Below, piece after piece: positions 47,242 to 55,732 of a stretch of DNA of 64,000 nucleotides; position 1 is the stretch's first letter; every line of letters starts with the position of its first letter. Position numbers and translations under genes: made by a program. A model generated the notes under the pieces. It had not been told where the DNA came from. It ran no database searches and saw only the letters and a list, made by a program, of their open reading frames with translations. The DNA comes from Endozoicomonas elysicola (lineage in GTDB: Bacteria > Pseudomonadota > Gammaproteobacteria > Pseudomonadales > Endozoicomonadaceae). Location: assembly GCF_000710775.1 (NCBI RefSeq), contig NZ_JOJP01000001.1, positions 1,193,825-1,257,824 of the forward strand. Reading direction: 5' to 3'.

Positions 47242-48681
47242 GTGATACAAGTGTTTAGCTTTCTTGGCGCATTAGCAATTCTGATCATAGGCTACCTTGT
47301 TTATGGGAAGTGGGTCGACCGTCATTTTGGTGCTGACCCGAATCGAGAGACCCCTGCTCATACGCTGCAGGATGGTGTTGATTTTGTGCCCCTGCCCTGG
47401 CACAAGATTTTCCTTATCCAGTTTTTAAATATTGCCGGTCTTGGTCCTATTTTTGGTGCCATTATGGGCGCACTGTATGGCCCTGCCGCATTTTTGTGGA
47501 TAGCTTTTGGCTGTGTGCTCGGTGGGGCGGTGCATGACTATTTTTCAGGCATGCTCTCTGTTCGTCACAATGGACAGTCGATTCCTGAAATTGTGGGCCA
47601 TTACCTGGGAGAAGGTTCTCGCAAAGTGATGCGGGGGTTCTCAGTTGTTCTGCTATTACTGGTGGGTGTTGTCTTTATGATGGGACCGGCCGGGTTGTTG
47701 GCGAACCTGGGAATGGAAGGCATCTTTGCGAATACCAGCTTCTGGCTGGCGGTGATTTTAGCCTACTACTTCATGGCGACTGTTCTGCCTGTGGATAAAG
47801 TGATTGCAAAAATTTATCCACTGTTTGGTTTAACACTGCTGATTATGGCCGTGGGTGTTGGTGGCATGATGCTGGTGAAAGGTCTGCCGATTCCTGAAAT
47901 AACCGATCCACTTTCACACCCCAAAGGCCTGCCAATCTGGCCAATGCTATTTGTCACCATTGCCTGTGGCGCAATCAGCGGATTCCACGCAACACAGTCT
48001 CCCATGATGGCCCGCTGCCTGCCTACAGAGAGTTACGGTCGTCGTGTATTCTTCGGAGCAATGATTGCTGAAGGGGTTGTGGCATTGATCTGGGCTGCTG
48101 CTGCCATGTCTTTCTTCCCGAATGGTCTGGATGGGTTGAATGAAGTGCTGACCAAAGGCGGTGCAGGTCTGGTCGTCAATGAGGTTTCTGTTGGTTTGAT
48201 GGGAACCGTTGGTGGCATGATGGCCATCCTTGGGGTTATCGCCTGCCCGATCACTTCCGGTGATACGGCGTTCCGCAGCGTGCGATTGATCTTTGCCGAT
48301 GCCATGAACATCAGTCAGACCAGTACTAAAAACCGTCTGATGCTGGCTGTGCCGGTATTTGCCGTTGGCTTTGCGCTGACCTTTATCGATTTCAATATCA
48401 TCTGGCGTTATTTCGCTTTCTCTAACCAGGCACTGGCGACTATCGTACTCTGGGCATCGGCCATGTATATGGTTCACCAGGGTAAAAGCCACTGGTTGGC
48501 TTCTCTGCCAGCAACCTTTATGACTGCTGTCTGTACTACTTACATCCTGATGGCACCGGAAGGGCTTAGTCTTTCAGCTGCTATCTCTTACCCTGTCGGT
48601 GCGGCAGCGGGTATTGGAGCAATGGTCTGGTTTATGATGGCGGCAGCCAAGAGAACCGTATCTGTTCAACCTGCCGTGTAA
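47242..48681 (+). CDS. cstA: CstA-family carbon starvation / peptide-pyruvate transporter
   Basis: 479 residues, the short form of the family (E. coli CstA has about 700). About 12-13 membrane segments. Family landmarks include YGKWVDRHFG, GAVHDYFSGMLSVRHNGQSIPE, TIACGAISGFHATQSPMMARC and CPITSGDTAFRSVRL. E. coli relatives take up peptides (CstA) or pyruvate (BtsT). GTG 47242 is used; GTG 47251 has a better spaced gtgggg site and is equally possible. Preceded by a structured leader and followed by a strong terminator, so monocistronic. Confidence 0.92.
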   Translation: MIQVFSFLGALAILIIGYLVYGKWVDRHFGADPNRETPAHTLQDGVDFVPLPWHKIFLIQFLNIAGLGPIFGAIMGALYGPAAFLWIAFGCVLGGAVHDYFSGMLSVRHNGQSIPEIVGHYLGEGSRKVMRGFSVVLLLLVGVVFMMGPAGLLANLGMEGIFANTSFWLAVILAYYFMATVLPVDKVIAKIYPLFGLTLLIMAVGVGGMMLVKGLPIPEITDPLSHPKGLPIWPMLFVTIACGAISGFHATQSPMMARCLPTESYGRRVFFGAMIAEGVVALIWAAAAMSFFPNGLDGLNEVLTKGGAGLVVNEVSVGLMGTVGGMMAILGVIACPITSGDTAFRSVRLIFADAMNISQTSTKNRLMLAVPVFAVGFALTFIDFNIIWRYFAFSNQALATIVLWASAMYMVHQGKSHWLASLPATFMTAVCTTYILMAPEGLSLSAAISYPVGAAAGIGAMVWFMMAAAKRTVSVQPAV

Positions 48682-48694
48682 TACGGAACACGAA

Positions 48695-48723
48695 AGAAGC
48701 TTCCGATGTTATCGGAGGCTTCT
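48695..48723. terminator. Terminator between cstA and DUF1513 genes
   Basis: A 13-bp stem, agaagcttccgat with atcggaggcttct (one G-U), 3-nt loop, followed by tttta on +. It starts 14 bp after cstA and abuts the stop of the convergent DUF1513 gene. Confidence 0.85.
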
Positions 48724-48724
48724 T

Positions 48725-49819
48725 TTATATCGCTAACAAATGGTTGTCCCATCGACAGTTTGAGTGCTTTATATGCTGGCGTTTCTCTGCCTTCCCCTGA
48801 AAGCACTCCAGTATCTGAATTTCCCCAAGTCCATTACTGATCGCCAGCCGATTTAGATCAAGCTTTGCTAGGCCTGCACAATCTTTCTGATAGATAAAGG
48901 ACTGAAGCTCTCCAGACGACTTTTGGGTCAGGGCTATTCGGTTTCCTCTGGGTGAGGTAACGGCAATGGTGTCTGCCTCTGAGAGTACTGCAACACTGGC
49001 GATGTAGCCGTTAAGTGCAAGCCATTGCTCTGGCAGTGCTTTAATGGACTGGATAGGGGCGCCTCGCTGGTGAACAGCAACCAGAGGCAAAGCTTCATCG
49101 TTGCTGCCCTGGTGCTGCATACCGATCGCAATCGTCCCATCACTGGCTATATCCAGATGACGTATGCTCAGATAAGGATTTATGAAAGATTGCTGGTCAA
49201 TAATTTGACCAGAGTGACGGTTCAGATAAATAAGTGATGGTTGCAGTGAGTCAGGATTCAGGGTCTTCCTTCCCGAGTCCGGGTGAGTTTTGATTCCGCC
49301 AACCGCAATGACCAGTGTTTCTCCGTCCGGCATCATCTTAATTTCATGGGGGCCGGGGGAAGGGAGCGGCCATTCGCCTACTCTTGTGTAATCCCGCTCG
49401 GCATTGTAAATGCCAATAACGCCATGCAATGACCTGAGATTGTTTTCAGTGGTGTAAAGCCATTTTCCATTTTGGCTAAAAACGCCATGGCCGTATAAAT
49501 GTCTTTGATTGGTTGCCGGGATGCTTTTATAAATCTGAGCTCTTTCAGCATCAATCACATAAAATCGATAACCTGGGCGCCGTTCAAACACGACAATTTC
49601 TGCTGTACCCGGGCGAAGGGTCGCATCGTGGAGTCGTTCGGCCACAGGAATATTGGTCGACTGATCTCTGTAAGGATCAATGAGGCGAATACTGTGATTG
49701 TCTGATGAGTCCCTTGCAGCACTGACCAGCATTTGATGGGAGCTGGGTGTACACCCGGTGCCAATCAGGCCAATAGCTGTCAGTGTTAGTGCGTTTTTTA
49801 TAAATAGGCGTCTATGCAT
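48725..49819 (-). CDS. DUF1513 periplasmic lipoprotein of the imelysin cluster
   Basis: 364 residues from ATG 49819. The leader MHRRLFIKNALTLTAIGLIGTGC has an RR pair and a lipobox Cys. The body is propeller-like with GHGVFSQNGKWLYTTEN, PGPHEIKMMPDGETL and GIKTHPDSGRKTLN motifs typical of DUF1513. A longer frame to 49924 is only the translated dispersed repeat and is not part of the gene. Members sit at the end of imelysin/di-haem oxidoreductase clusters, presumed to act in periplasmic iron handling. Here 161 bp, filled by the palindromic repeat, separates it from the upstream imelysin-like gene. Confidence 0.88.
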   Translation of the reverse strand: MHRRLFIKNALTLTAIGLIGTGCTPSSHQMLVSAARDSSDNHSIRLIDPYRDQSTNIPVAERLHDATLRPGTAEIVVFERRPGYRFYVIDAERAQIYKSIPATNQRHLYGHGVFSQNGKWLYTTENNLRSLHGVIGIYNAERDYTRVGEWPLPSPGPHEIKMMPDGETLVIAVGGIKTHPDSGRKTLNPDSLQPSLIYLNRHSGQIIDQQSFINPYLSIRHLDIASDGTIAIGMQHQGSNDEALPLVAVHQRGAPIQSIKALPEQWLALNGYIASVAVLSEADTIAVTSPRGNRIALTQKSSGELQSFIYQKDCAGLAKLDLNRLAISNGLGEIQILECFQGKAEKRQHIKHSNCRWDNHLLAI

Positions 49820-49843
49820 CTGGTTAGCAGAATCTAGCAGGCT

Positions 49844-49931
49844 TTTTTGAACCACAGAGGTCACAAAGAGCACAAAGGAAAAGAAAAGCTCTTCTTCGTG
49901 CTCTTTGTGACCTTTGTGGTTCAATCTTTAA
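49844..49931. repeat. Dispersed palindromic repeat, copy 2 (88 bp)
   Basis: Arms ttgaaccacagaggtcacaa and ttgtgacctttgtggttcaa enclose a loop rich in aaagagcac and gtgctcttt. Its ends match the repeat at 32167-32240; this copy is 14 bp longer, the extra being in the loop. The linked 13-mer ggtagacattaag appears in inverted form at 49955-49967, so relative to copy 1 the whole unit is inverted. On the minus strand it translates as a His/Lys/Glu-rich peptide, explaining a false N-terminal extension of the DUF1513 gene. Confidence 0.85.
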
Positions 49932-49980
49932 TTCATGAAAATAGGGTGTAAATGCTTAATGTCTACCCTAAGGGTGCCCC

Positions 49981-51018
49981 CTAGTCCCCATCACTCGAAT
50001 TGAAACCGAGAGGAATTTCAAGTTTGCTGGCTGTTCTCACGATCTGAGTGCTGAGTGAGTTAATTTGCTCTTTCAGGCTCCTTAGCTCATCGGCTCTACC
50101 CTGTTTAATGGCTGTAGTGAAATCATAAGGGAGGTTCTGCATTGACAGTGAAAGATTATCCAGCTCCAGAACAATATTCTGCCATACTGCCGCCTGCTCC
50201 TGGCTGGCCGATTGCTCAATGGCCAGGGCAACCAAGGCATCAAAGGCTGCCAGTACCGTACGGATATTCTCCAGAGACTGTCGACTGCGCCATGACTCGG
50301 CCATGAAAAGGTTGGTACGGTTTTTCCCCAGGGGAAGGGCAAGTTCTTTTTTCAAGCGTGAGGTCTGGGCATCAAGGCTGTTCAGCACCCAACCATTCAG
50401 GCCAAGGGCATTTTTACCACGCTCCATCGCCATCAGTTTAATATAATAGCTGCCTGATTTTTCCCAGTTCTGCTGTAACTCCATACTGTTGGCAAACAGA
50501 GCTTCAGTATTTTCAATCAAAAACTGACAGTATTCGGTTTTCTTCAAGGCCAGGGCATTGTTAGCCTTAGTATCGAAGAGAAGGTATTCCGAAGCAGAGA
50601 GCCCTTGAAGAATAACGCTGTCTGACAGTAGTGGAATAGGAGCTTTACTTTTGAGTCGCTCTTCGACTTTTCGACCGGTTAAATTCTTTTTGTCTGGCCA
50701 GAACTGAAAGCGCCAGCCCTCCATATTTTCTTCCAGCATCAACTGACTGACAGCCTCTGCTGACTGCCAGCTCAACATGGTTGTACGCCATTGCTGCTGC
50801 AATAGCCCGAAATTTTTGTTATCGGGGTTCAGGCAGAATTCAGAGGCCAGATTTCTCAAGCTAGATGCTTCAGATACTAAGCTGGTATAACGAGGGTGAA
50901 TCTGGTCTTCCAGTAAGACCGTCATGGGTGAACGGGATAAATCCAGCTGTTCAGGGAAAAATTGGTCACACCCGGTCAGGCTCAGAGAAAGAATTATCAG
51001 TTTCAGGTACATCTTCAT
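49981..51018 (-). CDS. Imelysin-like lipoprotein (second imelysin paralogue)
   Basis: 345 residues. The lipobox leader is MKMYLKLIILSLSLTGCDQ. The body is helical with imelysin-family features (LLQQQWRTTMLSWQSAEAV, QGLSASEYLLFD, SGSYYIKLMAMERG). The GxHxxE motif of canonical imelysins is replaced by SASEY, so the His is missing, as is common in the shorter partner of these clusters. It overlaps the thiol-oxidoreductase gene upstream by 4 nt. Likely a periplasmic scaffold or iron-binding partner; no activity proven. Confidence 0.87.
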   Translation of the reverse strand: MKMYLKLIILSLSLTGCDQFFPEQLDLSRSPMTVLLEDQIHPRYTSLVSEASSLRNLASEFCLNPDNKNFGLLQQQWRTTMLSWQSAEAVSQLMLEENMEGWRFQFWPDKKNLTGRKVEERLKSKAPIPLLSDSVILQGLSASEYLLFDTKANNALALKKTEYCQFLIENTEALFANSMELQQNWEKSGSYYIKLMAMERGKNALGLNGWVLNSLDAQTSRLKKELALPLGKNRTNLFMAESWRSRQSLENIRTVLAAFDALVALAIEQSASQEQAAVWQNIVLELDNLSLSMQNLPYDFTTAIKQGRADELRSLKEQINSLSTQIVRTASKLEIPLGFNSSDGD

Positions 51019-52442
51019 AAGGATTCTACAAAGTGAATCAACGCATTACGCTCGCTGGCACTCATTGCCAATACTCGTTGTTTGGATTTGGCTGCTTCGC
51101 CATCATGCCAGAGAATAGCTTCTATTAGTGTTCTTGCCCGCCCATCGTGAAGAAAACCAGCCGTTTTATCAACAACCTGAGAATGACCAATACCCCAAAG
51201 TGGTGGTGTACGCCATTCATTACCATTTGCCAGAAACTCCGGACGATGGTCTGCAAGCCCTGCTCCCATGTCGTGTAAAAGCAAATCAGTATATGGCCAG
51301 ATCTTCTGGTCTGCCTGTTCTTTTGCTGCTGCAGAGCCAATGGTAAATGACGGAGTATGGCAGGCAATACAGCCTGCGTCGTAAAACAGCTGCTTTCCGG
51401 CGAGGACTGTCTTATCTTTTGCGTTGGCTCTGACTGGAACCGCAAGATTCTGGCTATAGAAGGTGACTTTATCCAGAATGTTGTCAGAAACTTCCGGGTG
51501 TGCTCCCGCCATTTGTTCATGGCAGCGCTTTTGTGATGCAGTGCAGTTTTCGTCCATAAACAGGCTGGTAGTCAGTCCCATATCGCCGTTAAAAGCGGCA
51601 GCATTCTGCTGCTTGAGTGTTGGCTGACCCGCTTTCCAGCCAAAGCGGCCAATAACGGTCTTTTCTTGTTCTACATCCCAGACACGGTTAGCCCTGCCGG
51701 AAATACCATCATTATTTTTGTCATCAATATCTTCATTGGCGAGAAGGTCGCATTCAGAAATAGCTTCCAGCAGGCCAAGGCCAATCATGGGGGGGGCTAT
51801 CCGTGCTGACATCATGATGTTGCCATTATTATCGGATGAAAGTGGACCATAACCTGGCTCTTCAATTGAAATAACCGGCGTCCTTAGCTCTACGGTTTCA
51901 CCGTCCTGAAACTTAACGTCATGATACTTATAATTGACTCGAACACGGCCTTCAGCAACACCTCCGGGCAAGGTGAAGTCCTGAAGCTGCTCACCATAAA
52001 CTGGGTGAGGAATGACACCCTGGTGGGGTAATAATTTCTGATCTGGAGAGGAGGGCGGGATACTGATTCGCACTAACATGGAAACACGATTCAGCTGACC
52101 ATCTTCAGGGGCATGACCACGACCATCCTTGATATGACAGTTCTGACAGCCATTGGTATTAAAGAGCGGACCGAGTCCATCTCTCGCCTTGGTACTGGCA
52201 GGTGCAGCGACCCACGGGTTACGAAAAAAGCTGTTACCAACACTGAAGTCAAGACGACGGCTGACAGCCATATTGGCGGATGGGAGTGAAAAGGCATTAC
52301 GTCCCGAAACGGTGGCTGAGGTTTGGCCACCGGGTCGTTCTTCACCACTTTTGTAGCGGACTTTTTCCGTTTTGTTACAGCCCAAAAGCCCTGATCCGGT
52401 GATCAGGGCAATAAAGGCGAACCCCAGGGTTCGTAATTGCAT
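51015..52442 (-). CDS. Di-haem oxidoreductase (DUF1111 'thiol oxidoreductase', MauG/CcpA-like)
   Basis: 475 residues. A lipoprotein leader (FIALITGSGLLGC) places it in the periplasm. Two c-haem motifs are seen: CQNCH near residue 99 and CIACH near 360. The C-terminal FLHDGRARTLIEAILWHDGEA is the conserved peroxidase-type segment. It is encoded between two imelysin-type genes, overlapping the downstream one by 4 nt, and the cluster is preceded by a Fur box. The family is thought to perform periplasmic redox chemistry linked to iron acquisition; the substrate is unknown. Confidence 0.9.
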   Translation of the reverse strand: MQLRTLGFAFIALITGSGLLGCNKTEKVRYKSGEERPGGQTSATVSGRNAFSLPSANMAVSRRLDFSVGNSFFRNPWVAAPASTKARDGLGPLFNTNGCQNCHIKDGRGHAPEDGQLNRVSMLVRISIPPSSPDQKLLPHQGVIPHPVYGEQLQDFTLPGGVAEGRVRVNYKYHDVKFQDGETVELRTPVISIEEPGYGPLSSDNNGNIMMSARIAPPMIGLGLLEAISECDLLANEDIDDKNNDGISGRANRVWDVEQEKTVIGRFGWKAGQPTLKQQNAAAFNGDMGLTTSLFMDENCTASQKRCHEQMAGAHPEVSDNILDKVTFYSQNLAVPVRANAKDKTVLAGKQLFYDAGCIACHTPSFTIGSAAAKEQADQKIWPYTDLLLHDMGAGLADHRPEFLANGNEWRTPPLWGIGHSQVVDKTAGFLHDGRARTLIEAILWHDGEAAKSKQRVLAMSASERNALIHFVESL

Positions 52443-52520
52443 TGTTGTACTTCTTTTTCTTTAAAGCACCACTGAACTCCCTTGTAAGTGAGTTCAGCAG
52501 CACTTTGACTCAAGACATTT

Positions 52521-53843
52521 TTAGAATTGATGATCGGCAGTATCAGGGTTCAATTGCTGTATACCGATCAGACCGGCCGCTTCCTCAATTGCACTGGTTT
52601 GAGCAACAAGAGAACTAATGGCAGATTTCACCAGATTGTTACCTTTGTCATCACCCGAAGCGATTAGCTGATCGAAGAAAATACCGTCCTTTTCTGCCGA
52701 ATCCACCAGTTTTTGTAGAGCTCTCTGACTCTGATCAAAATCTGTGAGAATTGCCAAAGCCTGTTCTTCGTCTTTCTCAGCAACCAGTCTGGCCAGACTT
52801 GGGCCGGTAATTACGTCTCCATTAACCCGTTGATACTGGCCGGTATAAACATTACGAATACCCAGATTGTTATAGAAGTGAGAGTTGTGAGTGTTATCAC
52901 TGAAGCAGTCGTGCTCATCTTCTGTAGAGTTGGCTTCCAGTGCTACTTTCATCCTTTCTCCTGCCAGCTCACCCAGGGAAAGACTGCCCATGCCAAAAAG
53001 CATTTTTCTGAAACCCTGATCAACAGACTCGGAGAGCAGGTCTGAACGATAGTTGTCTTTTATCTCTGGCTGCCATTGCTGAGTCATGTACTCCAGATCA
53101 GAAATCAGCAGATCCAGAGCTGTCAGGAGGTATTGGCTGCGGCGCTCACAGTTTCCACCAGTACAGTCGGCCCCTTGTGAAAAATCGGTTGCTGGGCGGT
53201 TACCTGCACCGGGTGCTGTTCCATTAAGGTCCTGACCCCAGAGCAGAAACTCGACGGCATGATAGCCCGTAGCAACGTTGGCTTCACTGCCTCCCAGTTC
53301 GTTAAGGTCGGCCAGCAGCTGTGGTGTCAGATTATTAAGATCCAGCTTTTCACCACTGACGGTTAATTCAGGACTACTGATGATATTAGCCAGTGCGCCG
53401 TCATTACCCATTTCGTAGTCATAGTGTGTTGACTGAACATAATCGATCAGCCCCTCATCCAGAGGCCATGCATTCAATTGTCCTTCCCAGTCGTCTACGA
53501 CAGGATTACCGAATCTGAAAACTTCGCTTTGCTGGTAAGGAACCCTTGCGGCTTTCCAGGCAGCTTTTGCCAGAGCAAGACTTTCTTCTGAAGGGCTGTT
53601 TACTAACTCTACGCTTGCTACTTTCAGTGCTTTAGCTGTGATCAGTGCGTCTTCATAGGTGGCCAGCGCAATATCTGCATAATGGGCAATGATGTCACTG
53701 CTATTTTCAGCAATATGAACGGAAGGGCTTTCGTCAGTATTAGAAGACGTATTCAGTGTTTCTTCAACACTGTCGCAACCAGCCAGCAACGCTGAGGTCA
53801 GTATCAGTGAGCCAGCAGTGGCCAGAGATGAGTTGGACATCAT
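52521..53843 (-). CDS. Imelysin family iron-regulated lipoprotein
   Basis: 440 residues, first gene of the leftward cluster. Lipobox leader LILTSALLAGC. The imelysin domain contains the GxHxxE motif GYHAVEFLLWG and, before it, VVDDWEGQLNAWPLDEGLIDYV, as in IrpA/IcmP-type proteins. Imelysins are haem/iron-regulated surface or periplasmic proteins; despite an old peptidase label they probably bind iron or haem. A Fur box centred 65 bp upstream predicts induction by iron limitation. The next gene begins 78 bp downstream. Confidence 0.92.
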   Translation of the reverse strand: MMSNSSLATAGSLILTSALLAGCDSVEETLNTSSNTDESPSVHIAENSSDIIAHYADIALATYEDALITAKALKVASVELVNSPSEESLALAKAAWKAARVPYQQSEVFRFGNPVVDDWEGQLNAWPLDEGLIDYVQSTHYDYEMGNDGALANIISSPELTVSGEKLDLNNLTPQLLADLNELGGSEANVATGYHAVEFLLWGQDLNGTAPGAGNRPATDFSQGADCTGGNCERRSQYLLTALDLLISDLEYMTQQWQPEIKDNYRSDLLSESVDQGFRKMLFGMGSLSLGELAGERMKVALEANSTEDEHDCFSDNTHNSHFYNNLGIRNVYTGQYQRVNGDVITGPSLARLVAEKDEEQALAILTDFDQSQRALQKLVDSAEKDGIFFDQLIASGDDKGNNLVKSAISSLVAQTSAIEEAAGLIGIQQLNPDTADHQF

Positions 53844-53898
53844 CCTTAATGGACTCCATGTATTCTTATTGATTATGTCAGGGTTGTTGATGCGGAAT

Positions 53899-53917
53899 TA
53901 TAATGAGAATCATTCTT
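53899..53917. promoter_or_regulatory. Fur box upstream of the imelysin cluster
   Basis: tataatgagaatcattctt matches the 19-bp consensus gataatgataatcattatc at 15 of 19 positions. It lies 56-74 bp before the imelysin start. Iron-bound Fur is expected to repress the cluster from here. Confidence 0.85.
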
Positions 53918-54133
53918 ATTTCAAGATTAGGTAAAGAATATCGTCGTTTATCTACTCAGGCTAAGTGCGTAAATAATTCCCAGTTTTCTGGTAAGTAGGA
54001 AAATTATTTCGGTAAGAACCTTTAAGAGAAAGCATTACTCAGGGTGATGGAGAAGAAGTTTCGGGAGGTTTTTCAGATGAGAAAATCAGGCAGCCCATAC
54101 AGGATGAACTGCCGTTGCAGGTAACAAAAAATA

Positions 54134-55183
54134 TCAGGAAGCAGTGGCTGTCAGGCGATGAGCCCACTTGGTTTTTGCTGCCTGCTGCATGTCGACGACT
54201 TCGTCACTTTCATCCACGATTTCGCGTCCAAGCAGGGTTTCGATCATATCTTCAAGGGTTACGATGCCCCGGATATCACCATACTCTGTGACCACCATGG
54301 CAATATGGCTGCGCTTTTCCAGGAAAGTCGCCATCAGCTTTGGCAGTGGCTCCTTTTCAAGTATTGCAATGATCGGGCGCTTAAGGCTTTCCAGTGTTGT
54401 ATTGCCACCCTCCCGAAGATGGGATAGCAGAATATCATTTCTCATGACGAACCCATTGATGTCATCCGGATCTTCGCCGTACACAGGAATACGTGAGAAG
54501 CTGGAGCTCGTGAATTCATTCATGTAAGCATCAGTGGTCGTTGACTCTGGCAAAGAGAACAGTACTGAGCGAGGCGTCATGATTTCGACAATCTGGAGAT
54601 CACGAAACTTAAGCATGTTTTTCATCAATTCGGACTCTACACCCTGAAGTGCGCCCAGTTGAAGGCCAAGGTCGGCCATCGCCTGAATCTCATCACGCAG
54701 GTAGGGGTTAGTTTTGTCCTTCGGACCCAGCTTGCTGGTCAGTAGTTCCGTGATCCAGATCAGAGGCAGAAGCAGTTTGACCATGAAGCGCACGCCAACA
54801 GCCATTACAGGCACCAGCGATTGCCACCAGGATGCACCAATGGTCTTTGGAATGATTTCAGACAGTACCAAAATCAGTAATGTCAGTACGGCTGAAAAAA
54901 CACCAACCGATGCATCACCAAAGACTTTCGCGGCCTGGGCACCGGCACTTGCAGCACCAATGGTATGAGCAATGGTGTTCAAAGTGAGGATTGCAGCCAG
55001 GGGGCGGTCAATATGGTCGTGTAGTTCCCGGACAATTTTTGCCCACTTGCTGTTTTTTTGCTCAAGGCTGACAACATAGGCCGGGGATATACTGAGAAGA
55101 ACGGCTTCAAATACCGAACAGATGAAAGACACCGCAATAGCGACGACAACATACGCAACAAGCGTAACCACGCATGACACCAA
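54134..55183 (-). CDS. CNNM (DUF21) transmembrane protein with CBS pair
   Basis: 349 residues. The N-terminal CNNM domain (about 1-150) has three or four membrane helices (LVAYVVVAIAVSFICSVFEA…, AVLTLLILVLSEIIPKTIGASWW). A tandem CBS module follows (about 195-330: IMTPRSVLFSLPE, RIPVYGEDPDDINGFVMRNDIL, VVTEYGDIRGIVTLEDMIE). The C-terminal CorC_HlyC transporter-associated domain is absent. CorB/CorC-type relatives handle Mg2+ or other divalent cation efflux. The start is uncertain: TTG 55183, GTG 55180 and GTG 55171 are all in frame. Confidence 0.85.
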   Translation of the reverse strand: MVSCVVTLVAYVVVAIAVSFICSVFEAVLLSISPAYVVSLEQKNSKWAKIVRELHDHIDRPLAAILTLNTIAHTIGAASAGAQAAKVFGDASVGVFSAVLTLLILVLSEIIPKTIGASWWQSLVPVMAVGVRFMVKLLLPLIWITELLTSKLGPKDKTNPYLRDEIQAMADLGLQLGALQGVESELMKNMLKFRDLQIVEIMTPRSVLFSLPESTTTDAYMNEFTSSSFSRIPVYGEDPDDINGFVMRNDILLSHLREGGNTTLESLKRPIIAILEKEPLPKLMATFLEKRSHIAMVVTEYGDIRGIVTLEDMIETLLGREIVDESDEVVDMQQAAKTKWAHRLTATAS

Positions 55184-55267
55184 AAAGTAATAAAGGAACG
55201 TTATTTTAGCGCGAGAAACTCGCTTTTGGCGATAGATATTACCGATTATTACACAGTGTTTTCATCG

Positions 55268-55654
55268 CTATTTCAGCCAGGGTATTTCGTCTGTTCCCCA
55301 AAGTGGCGATTGATCATTGGGAGAACCGTTGTAGTTAATGGTAATTTCATCATTGGCCAGAATTTTTCGAATAGCGACAAACTCAATAAGCTGATCATCT
55401 TCTCTGGGAATGTAGATGGCATTGGGTGTATATGAGTGGTTATAAATAGAGCCTAGCCCAAGTGCCAGTGCTGCCCGTTTCTGCTCTTTACCCCAGGAAA
55501 AGTAATAATTGTTGAGCATCGTCAGCTCAAGAAGCTCCACTTCTTCATGAGGGAACTCTAATATTGGACACTGCTCAATAATGGTGTCTCTCTCGATTCG
55601 GCTATCAGTGTATACACCACGACCCTTGCCATGGCTGTTGGCGATATAGAGCAT
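55268..55654 (-). CDS. Small SET-domain protein (putative protein lysine methyltransferase)
   Basis: 128 residues, essentially a bare SET domain. The SAM-binding motif is IYNHSYTPNA (the NHS motif) and the C-terminal catalytic Tyr is in EITINYNG; the N-terminus has GKGRGVYTDSRIERDTII. Post-SET Cys residues are absent. Bacterial SET proteins of this size can methylate ribosomal or host proteins; target unknown. It is divergent from the octahaem cytochrome gene, 78 bp apart. Confidence 0.85.
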   Translation of the reverse strand: MLYIANSHGKGRGVYTDSRIERDTIIEQCPILEFPHEEVELLELTMLNNYYFSWGKEQKRAALALGLGSIYNHSYTPNAIYIPREDDQLIEFVAIRKILANDEITINYNGSPNDQSPLWGTDEIPWLK

Positions 55655-55732
55655 ATTGTTTTTATTGTTATGGTTTTTAGGAAAATGTATTTGTAGTATT
55701 GCGTCACAAAAGCTTTAAGCAGAATAACAACA

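Noticed and set aside
49820-49924. 35-codon N-terminal extension of the DUF1513 gene
   Set aside because: It is the translation of the palindromic repeat; the real lipoprotein leader begins at ATG 49819.
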